DNA of 64,000 nucleotides from Pseudarthrobacter sp. NamE5 (GTDB lineage: Bacteria > Actinomycetota > Actinomycetes > Actinomycetales > Micrococcaceae): positions 62,001-126,000 of the forward strand of contig NZ_VAHO01000004.1 of the NCBI RefSeq assembly GCF_005796225.1. Direction: 5' to 3'. The notes beneath the pieces were generated by a model. The model did not search any database. It had not been told where the DNA came from and worked only from the letters and a program-made list of their open reading frames with translations. Below are positions 1-13,100 of this stretch, piece by piece. A program made the translations under genes and the position numbers. Position 1 is the first letter of the stretch. Every line of letters starts with the position of its first letter.

Positions 1-84
1 GCAGCTTGAGTAAGAACCGGTTCGCATAAACGTCCAGCAGGCCCCGCCCACTGCCCGGCTTAATCAGCTCCCCATATTGAGCCA

Positions 85-85
<1 letters not shown>
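1..85 (-). CDS. ABC-2 type polysaccharide exporter permease, N-terminal fragment
   Basis: Only the first 28 codons are inside the window. They begin MAQYGELIKPGSGRGLLDVY and run off the left edge. The ATG shares one base with the glfT2 stop codon (TAATG), so the two genes are translationally coupled. The short N-terminus resembles those of Wzm-type ABC-2 permeases, which are often encoded beside galactofuranosyltransferases and export galactan or teichoic-type polymers. The function is inferred mainly from this position, because no membrane segment is reached before the edge. Confidence 0.5.
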
Positions 86-3444
<3,359 letters not shown>

Positions 3445-6400
3445 ATGACGCTCCACTGCACCCTTGTCCGCGGCCCGCAGTCTCCATTGGCGGAGCCGCC
3501 CGTTGAATTGTCCATTACCGCGCCGTCCGGCACTTCCGGCGCACAAATCCATGCGGAACTGGTGCGGAAATTTCGCACGGGTGAGGTATTCGTCAACGGA
3601 TCTGACCTGTGCTCGATGGCCCTGGGGACAACACCGCTGGTGAATGGGGCCGTTCTTATCGATGGCGGTGCACAGCGTGCCATTCGAAAGCTCCAGCGAC
3701 GACCATCCCCCGAGTCTGTTGCGCCCGTGGCTTTGGCCGTCCACAGCGGGGCCGGCGCGGGCACCCTTGTCCCCCTCCGGCGGGGTACCTACACGATCGG
3801 CAGGAACAACACCCGCATCGTGATCCCCGACCCTGAACTCTCCCGTGAGCATGCCCGCCTGGTGGTTACCGACAAAGACATAATGATCGTCGACCTGGAC
3901 AGCGCCAACGGCACCTACGTCGACGGCGGCCGGGTCCGCCATGCGCTCATCACGACAGCCTCCGCCATCCGTTGCGGAAATTCATCAATGTCGCTGGTCT
4001 TCCTGGGCTCGCCGTCCGAGGCACTTTCCGACGCCGGCACTTCCGTCCACGAGCCGCTCGCCGTTGCGGGCCCCACAGCACACAGCAATCGTGGCGTTCT
4101 CCTGCTCACCGCAGTCCTTCCCCTCGTTATCGGCATAGGACTCGCCGTAATCACAGGCATGTGGATGTTCCTTGCCTTCGCAGCCGTCTCAGCCGTATCG
4201 GTGCTCATCCCCCTGGCGGCCGGTCGGCGCGCCCACCGCGAGTTCAGGACCAGGATCAGCACAGCGGTGGCGGAGGATGCAGCGAGGCGGCGAACGGCGG
4301 GTCCTTCACTTGCGGTACTTGCGCTGGCAGCAGCGCATGGACCAGCCGCCGCTCCCGCGGCTCCTGCTGAGGGTCGGGTGTGGCTTCGGCTGGGACAGGC
4401 ATCGCAGCCAGCCAATGTGAAGGTCGACGGCGGGAGTGGACCACCGGCCCTGCCGTCGGCCCGGGAAATGCCCGTACTGCTCGACCCCGCCCATCCCCAC
4501 ACCGTTATCCGCGGTCCGCGGGCGGCGACAGAAGGCATGGCCAGGGCCTTTGTCATGCAGTTCGCTGCCTATCCCCGCGGACGCAGCACGCGGGTCGTTA
4601 TTTGTGGCAGCCCGGAAAGTCTCCCCCTCCCTGCCCGTTTCCTCCCCGGCGTGACTCTGGCAGCGACCCGGGACGCCTGCCTTGGTGCGCTCCGGGAAGG
4701 TTTGGGGCACGGCTGCCGGCATCGCGTGGTTCTGCTCACGGCTTCCCCAGCCTTGGACAGGTACGAGCTGCTCGAGGCAGCAGCGCAGCTGGGGTGGCAC
4801 GTTGTCCAGTTTGACGTACCTGCGCACCTTCCTGGAGCAGTGGATGTTGAACTGGCTGAGCAGCAGTCAGTGCTGCGAGAACCTGGCCGTGAGATTGCCT
4901 TCGTGCCGGACCTGGCCCCCTTCGACGTGTTCACCAGTTTCTGTCGGCAGCTGGCCGCCTGCCCGCCCCTGCACGACCGGGCGGAACCCACCATCCCCGC
5001 TCTTTGCCGGCTGGACGACGTGCTGCCGCTGTCCCAGGCCGGCACTGCTGCCCGCTGGACATCCAGTGCCAGCACTGAAGACCTGTCGGTTCCGCTGGGG
5101 CATGGGGCAACAGGTCCCCAGATGTTGGATCTTCAGAGCGATGGTCCGCACTTGCTCATTGCGGGTACCACAGGCTCTGGCAAGTCCGAACTCCTGCGGA
5201 GCCTGACGCTGGCGCTGGCAGTCAGCTACCCGCCGGACCGGGTCAACTTCCTCTTTGTCGACTTCAAGGGCGGCTCAGGACTCGGCCCACTGGCGGGACT
5301 GGTGCACTGCGTCGGCGTCCTTACCGATTTGTCTGCCCACGAACTTGAACGAACCCTGGCCTCCCTACGGGCTGAAATCCGGTACAGGGAGGAAACCCTC
5401 GCTGCGGCCGGCGTCCCGGATCTCACAACGTACCGGTCATCACCAGCATCCCGTGACGTCGCGCTCCCCCATCTGGTCATTGTCATCGACGAGTTCCGGA
5501 TGCTCGTGGACAATGCTCCCGAAGCTCTTCGCGAACTGATGCGCATCGCGTCCATCGGCCGGTCACTTGGCCTTCACCTGGTGATGGCTACCCAGCGGCC
5601 GCAGGGCGCGCTAACGGCAGATATCCGTGCGAATGTCACCACCAGCATCGCCCTCCGGGTCCAATCCGACATCGAGTCCCAGGACATCATCCACACCCCT
5701 GCAGCCGCCGGGATCAGCCTGGACCTTCCGGGCCGCGCCTTCATGGCCCGTGGCATGGAGCCGCCGCAGGAATTTCAGACAGTGTCCGCAGGGAAATCGC
5801 TTGCGGTATCCGTTCCGGAAGGCGTTGAAGCGAAGCTCACCACGGATTACCTGGCAGCTGGGGGCACCGACTGCCCTGCACGTGCCGGCTCCCGCGACCA
5901 AACGCCCGCACAGGCAGCAGCACCTCTTGTTGAGATGGTGCGCCAGCTGTGGGCCCTGCAGAACGGAGCCATGCCCCGGCTGCCTGTAGCCCCTCCCCTG
6001 CCCCAACAACCGGTCCGGCGCGGGGCCACCAAACTTCCGGCGGAGGCACGATCGGTTGGAAGCAGGGACTGGACTGTTGAACTGGGACTGATGGATGTAC
6101 CTGAGCGGCAGCAGGTTGAACCCTTGGTGTGGGACCCTGCAAAGGACAGCCATCTGGCGCTGATCGGAAGTCCAGCATCGGGCGCCACGGAAGCACTCGA
6201 ACTTGCAGCGCAGGCGTTGGCAGCCCACACGGCTGAATGCCACTTTTATCTCCTTGATGCAGCCGGCAGCGTTCCGGCGGTCTCAGTGCACTCCCGCACA
6301 GGAGCCCACGTTGGGCTGCAGGAACTGCGGCGGGCCGTACGCGTGCTGGAGCGGTTGAACCAGGAACTGGTGAGCCGCCTCGGCCGACCCGGGCGCGCCG

Positions 6401-7506
6401 GCGTTCCCCTGGTCTTGGTCATCTCCGGCTGGGGATCCTGGGTGTCCGCCTTTCGGTCCGGCCCGCTTGCCTGGGCCGAAGACCTGGTGCAGGATCTCAT
6501 CCGGGACGGGAGCCGGGCCGGAATAACCGTCCTCCTGTCCGGCGAGCGCGAGGTGGTCACTGCCAGGTTCAGCGGGTCGCTTCCCAACCGGATATTTTTC
6601 CCCACTGGCTCGAATGAGGACAGCAGGATCGCGTGGCCGAAGATGCCCTCCACCGCAGCCCTCAGGGGCCGGGGCGTAGCATTCGGTTCCATCGCCGGTG
6701 GTACAGCAGCCGTTTGCCAGGTGTATGAGGCGGGCCAGGAGAGTTTGGCAAGCAACGGCATACCCCCGTGCGGCGGGGAACCCTGCAGGACTCCCCCTTT
6801 CCGTGTGGAACCTCTGCCGGCACTGGTATCCGTTCCCGACCTGTTGATTGGCCCGGAGGACAGGGACCCGCGCGGTACCGAGGCGGACAAGGAGAACATG
6901 CTTATCGGCCTAGGTGGCGACGAACTTGACACCGTATCGGTGCGGGTGCTGGCCGGGGGCGTCTTCGCCGTCCTGGGCGGAGCTTCTTCCGGGAAAACCA
7001 ACGTCCTCCACGCCCTGCGGCTCCTAAACCCCGGCGCGGACCGCTGGGTTTGGCCGGAAGACGGAATCAACCCAGAGGATTTCTGGAAGCAGACGCTTAC
7101 GCGTGCGAAGGCGGGGGGACTGCCAAAGTCGGCGGTGTTGTTGGCCGACGACGCAGACCTTTTGCCGGCCGGAGCCCTGCGGGACCTGGCCGAAGTTCAC
7201 GCGATGGGCCATGCCGTCGTCGTCACCGCTAACTACAGCCCCTTGCTGCTTCAGCGCGTTCCGCTGGTCATGGAAGCCCGGGTTTCAGGGACGGGAATGC
7301 TGCTTTGCCCGCGATCCGCTATGGAAGGGGATTTGTTCGGCGTCCGCTTCGATGTGGAGCCTAATCCGCCGGCTGGCAGGGGTGTCCTGTTAGCCCGCGG
7401 ACGTTCCTTGCCGATCCAGGTGGCTTGGGCCGGAAGAAGTAGATTGGCCCTTCCCGATGGGAAGGGTCAAAGCGCGGGCGTCGTACCTCCGGTGCGCGAG
7501 GCATAG
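3445..7506 (+). CDS. FHA-domain, membrane-anchored FtsK/SpoIIIE-type ATPase (EssC/EccC-like)
   Basis: This 1353-residue protein has the architecture of the type VII secretion motor EssC. An FHA domain with GR 119-120, SREH 133-136 and N155 is followed by two adjacent membrane segments (about 217-262) and three ATPase domains. ATPase 1 has an intact Walker A (GTTGSGKS, K580) and the FtsK signature FVDFKGG. ATPase 2 has a degenerate loop, GSPASGAT at 908-915, with alanine in place of lysine. ATPase 3 has GGASSGKT with K1184 and a LLADDAD Walker B. The ATG at 3445 is preferred over a GTG at 3418 because AAAGGA precedes it. No WXG100 substrate or other secretion gene is nearby, so its role is open. 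Confidence 0.8.
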   Translation: MTLHCTLVRGPQSPLAEPPVELSITAPSGTSGAQIHAELVRKFRTGEVFVNGSDLCSMALGTTPLVNGAVLIDGGAQRAIRKLQRRPSPESVAPVALAVHSGAGAGTLVPLRRGTYTIGRNNTRIVIPDPELSREHARLVVTDKDIMIVDLDSANGTYVDGGRVRHALITTASAIRCGNSSMSLVFLGSPSEALSDAGTSVHEPLAVAGPTAHSNRGVLLLTAVLPLVIGIGLAVITGMWMFLAFAAVSAVSVLIPLAAGRRAHREFRTRISTAVAEDAARRRTAGPSLAVLALAAAHGPAAAPAAPAEGRVWLRLGQASQPANVKVDGGSGPPALPSAREMPVLLDPAHPHTVIRGPRAATEGMARAFVMQFAAYPRGRSTRVVICGSPESLPLPARFLPGVTLAATRDACLGALREGLGHGCRHRVVLLTASPALDRYELLEAAAQLGWHVVQFDVPAHLPGAVDVELAEQQSVLREPGREIAFVPDLAPFDVFTSFCRQLAACPPLHDRAEPTIPALCRLDDVLPLSQAGTAARWTSSASTEDLSVPLGHGATGPQMLDLQSDGPHLLIAGTTGSGKSELLRSLTLALAVSYPPDRVNFLFVDFKGGSGLGPLAGLVHCVGVLTDLSAHELERTLASLRAEIRYREETLAAAGVPDLTTYRSSPASRDVALPHLVIVIDEFRMLVDNAPEALRELMRIASIGRSLGLHLVMATQRPQGALTADIRANVTTSIALRVQSDIESQDIIHTPAAAGISLDLPGRAFMARGMEPPQEFQTVSAGKSLAVSVPEGVEAKLTTDYLAAGGTDCPARAGSRDQTPAQAAAPLVEMVRQLWALQNGAMPRLPVAPPLPQQPVRRGATKLPAEARSVGSRDWTVELGLMDVPERQQVEPLVWDPAKDSHLALIGSPASGATEALELAAQALAAHTAECHFYLLDAAGSVPAVSVHSRTGAHVGLQELRRAVRVLERLNQELVSRLGRPGRAGVPLVLVISGWGSWVSAFRSGPLAWAEDLVQDLIRDGSRAGITVLLSGEREVVTARFSGSLPNRIFFPTGSNEDSRIAWPKMPSTAALRGRGVAFGSIAGGTAAVCQVYEAGQESLASNGIPPCGGEPCRTPPFRVEPLPALVSVPDLLIGPEDRDPRGTEADKENMLIGLGGDELDTVSVRVLAGGVFAVLGGASSGKTNVLHALRLLNPGADRWVWPEDGINPEDFWKQTLTRAKAGGLPKSAVLLADDADLLPAGALRDLAEVHAMGHAVVVTANYSPLLLQRVPLVMEARVSGTGMLLCPRSAMEGDLFGVRFDVEPNPPAGRGVLLARGRSLPIQVAWAGRSRLALPDGKGQSAGVVPPVREA

Positions 7507-7955
7507 CTGATGACCGAACTGTGAAAGAGGAGAACGATGGCTGTGATTGCCGGGAGCAGCATTGCGAGCCCGGCCACCACCAAGCCGCCGCTCAGCGTGG
7601 GAAATCCGATGGTCAGAACGAACAGCTGCGCCACAAGTGCCGCGGCCCTGGTCCACCGGTAACCCCGATAGAGGTAGACGGCCACGGCGTACAGCCAGGC
7701 CGCGAAGGCGAGCAGGAGTACGAGGGTGAAAACGGCTCCCCAAAAAGACAGGACAGGACTCCCACTGGCCAGCTGGTAGCCGTACCAGCCAGCCGCGGCC
7801 AGGAGGGCTGTGGCCTCGGCCGCAACCACCAGGGCCACAATAACCAGCGCCCCCGGCCGCACCGGAGGGGCGGTTTCATCGGGGCGTTTCGGGCCGTCTT
7901 CGGGGTCACCTGAGCGGGGCGTTTTGTCTGCGGGGTTTACCGGGGGTCTTGACAC
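7467..7955 (-). CDS. Small integral membrane protein
   Basis: This 162-residue protein has a charged, proline-rich N-terminal stretch of about 35 residues followed by four hydrophobic segments (starting near ALVIVALVV, VLSFWGAVF, ALVAQLFVL and GLAMLLPAI). I do not recognise a characterised family. Its 3' end overlaps the tail of the convergent EssC-like gene by 40 nt. The GTG start has no ribosome site but sits 6 nt after a TAGGGT hexamer, so the mRNA is probably leaderless. Confidence 0.75.
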   Translation of the reverse strand: MSRPPVNPADKTPRSGDPEDGPKRPDETAPPVRPGALVIVALVVAAEATALLAAAGWYGYQLASGSPVLSFWGAVFTLVLLLAFAAWLYAVAVYLYRGYRWTRAAALVAQLFVLTIGFPTLSGGLVVAGLAMLLPAITAIVLLFHSSVISYASRTGGTTPAL

Positions 7956-7961
7956 ACTGGC

Positions 7962-7967
7962 ACCCTA
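7962..7967 (-). promoter_or_regulatory. -10 hexamer TAGGGT for a leaderless transcript
   Basis: TAGGGT lies exactly 6 nt before the GTG at 7955 on the minus strand, so transcription would begin at or next to the start codon. No convincing -35 element is seen. Confidence 0.5.
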
Positions 7968-8097
7968 CCGGACATAGTCGGACAGTGGTGAGGGCCAGCA
8001 GCGCCAGTGTGATGTATCGCTCAGCTTTCCGGGGATATCAAGCGTTATTACCCCTTGTTTACACAGCGTTAACATGACAGGCTTGATTCAGATGACC

Positions 8098-8121
8098 AAG
8101 GGGGCCCTGCCGGGCCCTTTT
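8098..8121 (+). terminator. Attenuator-like hairpin in the whiB1 leader
   Basis: A 10-bp stem (AAGGGGGCCC paired with GGGCCCTTTT, two G-U pairs) closes a TGCC loop and is followed by CCTTTG. It lies upstream of whiB1 and downstream of a possible -10 element TAACAT at 8070-8075. It could terminate or attenuate whiB1 transcription, or end read-through from upstream. Confidence 0.5.
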
Positions 8122-8135
8122 CCTTTGTAGCTACT

Positions 8136-8151
8136 AGTGAATAATTTCACA
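8136..8151 (+). promoter_or_regulatory. CRP-family operator-like site before whiB1
   Basis: AGTGAATAATTTCACA matches the CRP consensus TGTGA-N6-TCACA at 9 of 10 defined positions. It ends at the first base of the AAGGAG ribosome site. It is strikingly AT-rich for this genome. Mycobacterial whiB1 is known to be controlled by a CRP homolog, which supports the reading. The position just before the start codon suggests repression, or a promoter very close to the gene. Confidence 0.5.
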
Positions 8152-8168
8152 AGGAGCTCTTCCCAGAA

Positions 8169-8435
8169 ATGGAGCAACTGATCAGCATGGATTGGCGTAA
8201 CCGCGCAGCGTGCCTCGACAAGGACCCGGAACTCTTTTTTCCCGTGGGCAACACCGGGCCCGCCCTCCTGCAGATCGAGGAAGCGAAAAGCGTCTGCCGC
8301 CGGTGCCCCGTAGTGGATACCTGCCTGCAGTGGGCCCTTGAGTCCGGCCAGGACGCCGGTGTCTGGGGCGGTATGAGCGAAGACGAGCGCCGGGCGCTGA
8401 AGCGCCGCGCCGCCCGAGCCCGCCGCGCTTCCTGA
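8169..8435 (+). CDS. whiB1: WhiB-family iron-sulfur transcription factor WhiB1
   Basis: This 88-residue WhiB protein carries a redox- and NO-sensitive [4Fe-4S] cluster and works with the primary sigma factor. The cluster ligands are C15, C43, C46 and C52. The GVWGG turn and a basic C-terminal tail (KRRAARARR) follow. The MDWRNRAAC opening and DPELFFPVGN block are typical of WhiB1. AAGGAG lies 12 nt upstream of the first ATG; a second in-frame ATG (residue 7, MDWR) is the alternative start and matches the family N-terminus. As in mycobacteria, it faces pdtaS. Confidence 0.92.
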   Translation: MEQLISMDWRNRAACLDKDPELFFPVGNTGPALLQIEEAKSVCRRCPVVDTCLQWALESGQDAGVWGGMSEDERRALKRRAARARRAS

Positions 8436-8451
8436 CCTCAGCGAAAAGCAA

Positions 8452-8508
8452 TAACAGCAACGGCCCCGGCCGCAACCTCCACGGTTGCCGCCGGGGCCGT
8501 TGCTGTTA
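8452..8508. terminator. Bidirectional terminator between whiB1 and pdtaS
   Basis: A perfect 19-bp inverted repeat (arms 8452-8470 and 8490-8508) is extended inward by a 6-bp stem (GCAACC/GGTTGC). It separates two convergent genes and would act on both strands, although the U-tracts are short. Confidence 0.8.
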
Positions 8509-8608
8509 ACGGTCACCCCACGTAGGTAGCGGATGCCTGGGCGGCGCAAGGACAAGGTAACCAAGCCGTTAGGCTCGGCGCCTGCCTGCCGGCCAGGGTA
8601 AGCACGCC

Positions 8609-10075
8609 CTACTTGCCCGCTAGGCTGAGCCGGACCTGCACGGCAGTGCCGCCGCCCTCACGGGGCTGCCATTGGATCGTTCCGCCCAGTTCGCTGGTCA
8701 CCAAAGTCCGCACAATCTGAAGCCCCAGCCCCTCAACGTGGGGTGTATCGGGAAGTCCCACGCCGTCGTCGGCTATAATGACGGTCAGTTCCTCACCGTC
8801 CTCGCCCTCAGACCGGTCAGCAATGAGCCACACCGTTCCAGCCCTTCCTTCGAGCCCGTGCTCGACGGCGTTGGTCACCAGTTCGTTGATGACCAGGGCC
8901 AGCGGGGTGGCAAGGTCGCTGGGCAACTCACCAAAAGTTCCCGAGCGTTCCGTCCGGACCTGCTGCGACGGCGAAGCAACTTCCGCTGACAGCCGGAACT
9001 GGCGTCCGATCAGCTCATCGAAATCCACGCTCTGGGTCAGCCCCTGGGAAAGGGTCTCGTGCACCAGGGCAATGGTCGCCACCCGGCGCATGGCCTGTTC
9101 CAGCCCCTGCTTCGCTTCGTCGCTGACCATGCGGCGGGACTGCATGCGCAGCAGCGCTGCAACAGTCTGCAGATTGTTCTTGACCCGGTGGTGGATTTCC
9201 CGGATGGTCGCGTCCTTGGTGACCAGCTCCATCTCGCGCCGGCGCAGCTCGGACACATCGCGGCACAGGACCAGTGCACCGAAGCGCTGCTGTTCATCCC
9301 GGAGCGGAATGGCGCGAAGCGAGAGGCTCACTCCCCGCGACTCAATCTCACTTCGCCAGGGCATGCGGCCCGTAACCACCAGGGGCAGGGTTTCGTCCAC
9401 CATGCGGCGATCCTTCAGCAGGCTGGCCGTCACCTCCGCCAGCGAGCGGCCTTCGAGCGCCTCCCCGTCGCCCAACCGCCGGAAGGCGGATACGCCGTTG
9501 GGGCTGGCGTACTGCACCATACCCTCCGCATCGAGCCTGATCAGCCCGTCCCCGACACGCGGCGCCCCACGGCGTGAACCTGTGGGTGACGCGAAATCGG
9601 GCCACAAGCCCAAGGTGCCCATGCGCAGCAGGTCATACGCGCACTGTCGGTAAGTCAACTCAAGGCGCGACGGCATGCGTGAGCTCGAGAGATCCATGTG
9701 CGTGGTGACGACGGCCAGGGTCCGCCCGTTGCGCACCATGGGAACGGCTTCCACCCTCAGGGCCATGTCGCTGCTCCAGTTGGTTTCACTGGAGCGCTCA
9801 ATGGAGCGGCTGTTCCATGCCTTGTCCACCAAAGGCTGCAGGTCGGACCTAATGCCCTCCCCCACGAAGTCGCCGTGGAACACGGTGTGCGTGGTGGAGG
9901 GCCGGACGTGTGCCAAGGCTATATAGCCAAGGTCGGGGTGGGGGAACCACAGGGCAAGGTCGGCGAACGCCAGGTCCGCAACCATCTGCCAGTCCCCCAC
10001 CAGGAGGTGCAGCCATTCGGCATCGCCCGGCCCGAAATCAGCATGTTCCCTGATGGGGTCCGTAAAGATTGCCAC
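8609..10075 (-). CDS. pdtaS: Cytosolic sensor histidine kinase PdtaS
   Basis: This 488-residue soluble kinase has an N-terminal GAF-like domain (about 10-150), a PAS domain (about 170-285), a HisKA_2 phosphoacceptor motif (IHHRVKNNLQ, H295/H296) and a HATPase domain with NELVTNAVEHGL and DDGVGLP. This is the layout of PdtaS, which phosphorylates the RNA-binding antiterminator PdtaR; no pdtaR is in the window. The GTG start has GGAGG 4 nt upstream. The gene lies 28 nt after gdh on the same strand, so it may be read from the same transcript. Confidence 0.9.
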   Translation of the reverse strand: MAIFTDPIREHADFGPGDAEWLHLLVGDWQMVADLAFADLALWFPHPDLGYIALAHVRPSTTHTVFHGDFVGEGIRSDLQPLVDKAWNSRSIERSSETNWSSDMALRVEAVPMVRNGRTLAVVTTHMDLSSSRMPSRLELTYRQCAYDLLRMGTLGLWPDFASPTGSRRGAPRVGDGLIRLDAEGMVQYASPNGVSAFRRLGDGEALEGRSLAEVTASLLKDRRMVDETLPLVVTGRMPWRSEIESRGVSLSLRAIPLRDEQQRFGALVLCRDVSELRRREMELVTKDATIREIHHRVKNNLQTVAALLRMQSRRMVSDEAKQGLEQAMRRVATIALVHETLSQGLTQSVDFDELIGRQFRLSAEVASPSQQVRTERSGTFGELPSDLATPLALVINELVTNAVEHGLEGRAGTVWLIADRSEGEDGEELTVIIADDGVGLPDTPHVEGLGLQIVRTLVTSELGGTIQWQPREGGGTAVQVRLSLAGK

Positions 10076-10103
10076 TGCACCTCCATTTGCGACGCCTGCT
10101 TGC

Positions 10104-13100
10104 CTAGCGTCGGACGATTGACCTCAAGAGCCTCAATGCTACCGACAGTGACGCCATATCGTCGGCCTCGAGCGAATTGACCTCGTCGAACATGCTCTTC
10201 GCCCTGCTGAGCTGCTCGGCGTTCTGCGCCTCCCAGTCCTTCAGGCGGGACTCGGGCGAGTCAGCGGCCGAGGTGGCATCCAGCACCGCCGTCGTGATGT
10301 CAGAGACCGTGGAGTAAAGGTCATCCCTCAGGGCCGCACGGGCGAGCGCCTGCCACCTGTCCTGCCGGGGGAGGCTGCTGATGCGCTCGAGCAGGGAGTC
10401 AGCGTGGAACCGGTTGAAGACTGTGTAGTAGACAGCAGCAATTTCCTCCACCGGGTCATGGCGGACGTGGGAGATCTTGGCGATATCGAGCAGCACAAAG
10501 CTTTCGAAGAGCTCCGCCCACCGCAGCGCCAGCCCCTCCGGAAGCTCCCATTCCCGTGCCGTCTCCAGCCAGCCCGCAACCCTTTCCCGGTCGTCCCCGC
10601 GCAGGTAGTCGAGCAACCGGCCGCGCATCGGATCCATGACGGGTTTGAACTCCGCGACCACCTCTTGAATTGTCCGCGACATCGTGCCCTGGCCCAGGAG
10701 CCAACGCACCGCGCGGTCAAGCAGCCGCCTGATGTCGAGGTGGACGGTGCTCCAGTGTTCCGTGGGGAAGGAAGCCGGCAGGTTGTTGAGCTCCGCGACC
10801 ATGACGTCCAGCTCGTAGACCTCCCTCAGCGCCACGAAGGCTTTGGCCACCGCCACTTCGGAAGCCGAGGTTTCCTCCATCACCCGGAAGGCGAAGGTAA
10901 TGCCGCCGAGGTTGATCATGTCGTTGGCCACCACCGTGGCGATGATCTCGCGGCGCAGCGGGTGGGTGTCCAGCTCAGCGTCGAAGCGCTCACGCAGCTG
11001 CGTCGGGAAGTAGGCACGCAGGGTTCTCCTGAACCAGGGGTCGTCGGCAAGGTCACTTTCCCGCAGCGCGGTTGCCAGTTCGATCTTTGCGTAGGCGGCG
11101 AGTACCGACAGTTCCGGCGACGTCAGCCCCTGCCCCTGCTGCAACCGCTCACGGAGCCCTTCAGTGGTGGGAAGAGCCTCGAGGTCACGCTTCAGGTCGG
11201 CTTTCTTTTCGAGCCAGTCCATGAGGCGTTCGTAGCTCGGGCTCCACTCGGCCACCTTGGTGCGGTCGTTCAGCAGCAGGATGTTCTGGTCGATGTTGTC
11301 TTCAAGCACCAGACGGGCGACTTCATCAGTCATGGATGCCAGGAAGCCGGCACGTTCCTCCGCCGACAGCTTTCCGGCGGCCACCATCCGGTCCACGAAG
11401 ATCTTGATGTTGACCTCGTGGTCGGAGCAGTCCACGCCGGCAGAGTTGTCGATGGCGTCCGTGTTGAGGATGACGCCCTGGAGCGCCGCTTCAATACGGC
11501 CGCGCTGCGTCATTCCAAGGTTTCCGCCTTCGCCCACCACCTTGACCCGCAGGTCCCGGCCGTCGACGCGGATGGCATCGTTGGCTTTGTCGCCTACGGA
11601 GGCGTTGGTCTCCGTGCTCGCCTTAACATAGGTGCCGATGCCCCCGTTGTAGAGGAGGTCGGCGGGAGCCAGGAGGATGGCGCGGAGGAGCTCCGGGGGG
11701 CTGAGTTCGGTGGTTTCGACAGGAAGGCCAAGGGCCGAGCGGACCTGTGGTGACAAGGGAATTGACTTTGCCTGCCGCGGGAAGACCCCCCCGCCTTCGC
11801 TGATCAGCGACTTGTTGTAGTCGTCCCAGGAGGACCTTGGCAGTTCGAACAGGCGCCGCCGTTCCGCGAAGGAGACTTCCTCGTCCGGGTTCGGGTCCAG
11901 GAAGATGTGGCGGTGGTCGAAGGCCGCGAGGAGACGGATGTGGCGGGACAGCAGCATGCCGTTTCCGAACACGTCGCCCGACATATCCCCCACACCCACC
12001 ACGGTGAACGGCTGGGTCTGGGTGTCAAGGTCAAGTTCGCTGAAGTGCCGCTTGACCGACTCCCAGGCACCGCGCGCGGTGATGCCCATGGCCTTGTGGT
12101 CGTAGCCGACGGACCCGCCGGAGGCGAACGCGTCTCCGAGCCAGAATCCGTACTCAGCGGCCAGCCCGTTGGCGATGTCCGAAAATGTTGCGGTTCCTTT
12201 GTCTGCTGCCACCACGAGGTAGGAATCGTCGTCGTCGTGCCTTACAACGTCCGACGGCGGCACAAGCCTTTCGCTGTCACCTTCCGTCAGCAGGTTGTCG
12301 GTGATGTCCAGCAGGCCCCTGATGAAGGTCTTGTAGCTTTCGACGCCCTCCGCCATCCAGGCGGCCCGGTCGACCGTGGGGTCCGGAAGCTGCTTTGCGT
12401 AGAAGCCGCCCTTCGCTCCGGTAGGCACGATGACCGCGTTCTTGACGGTCTGCGCTTTCACCAGCCCGAGGATCTCGGTGCGGAAATCCTCGCGCCGGTC
12501 CGACCATCGCAGTCCTCCCCGCGCCACCTTACCGAAACGAAGGTGGACGCCCTCAACACGCGGTGCATAGACCCAGATCTCGAACATGGGGCGGGGGAAA
12601 GGAAGGCCGTCGATCTGCGACGGATTAAGCTTAAAGCTCAGGTGCGGCTTGTTCTGGTAATAGTTGGTCCGGAGCGTCGCCTCGATAAGTTTAACGAAGG
12701 TGCGCAGGATCCTGTCGGCGTCGAGCGTTTCCACCTTCTCAATGGCGGCCTCCAGCTCCCGGCGGACTGAAGCCTGCGCCTCGGCCCGCTCTTCGTCGCT
12801 GAGGGCAGGATCAAACCGGGCAGCGAAGAGTGCGCTGAGCCCCTTGGTCACTTTCGGGTTGGTCAGCAGGGTATCCGCCATAAACCCGAAGGAGTTGGTG
12901 TTTCCCATCTGGCGCATGTACCGCGCGTAAGCCCGCAGTATGGTGATCTGCCGCCACTGCAGGCCTTCCCGCAGGACCAGCCGGTCGAAGCTGTCGGATT
13001 CAACGGCTCCCGTGACAGCTGCACCAAAGGAATCGGCGAGCAGCTGTCCAGTGGACAGCGGATCAACCTTCGCCGGGTACTTCAGGCCAAGATCGTAGAG

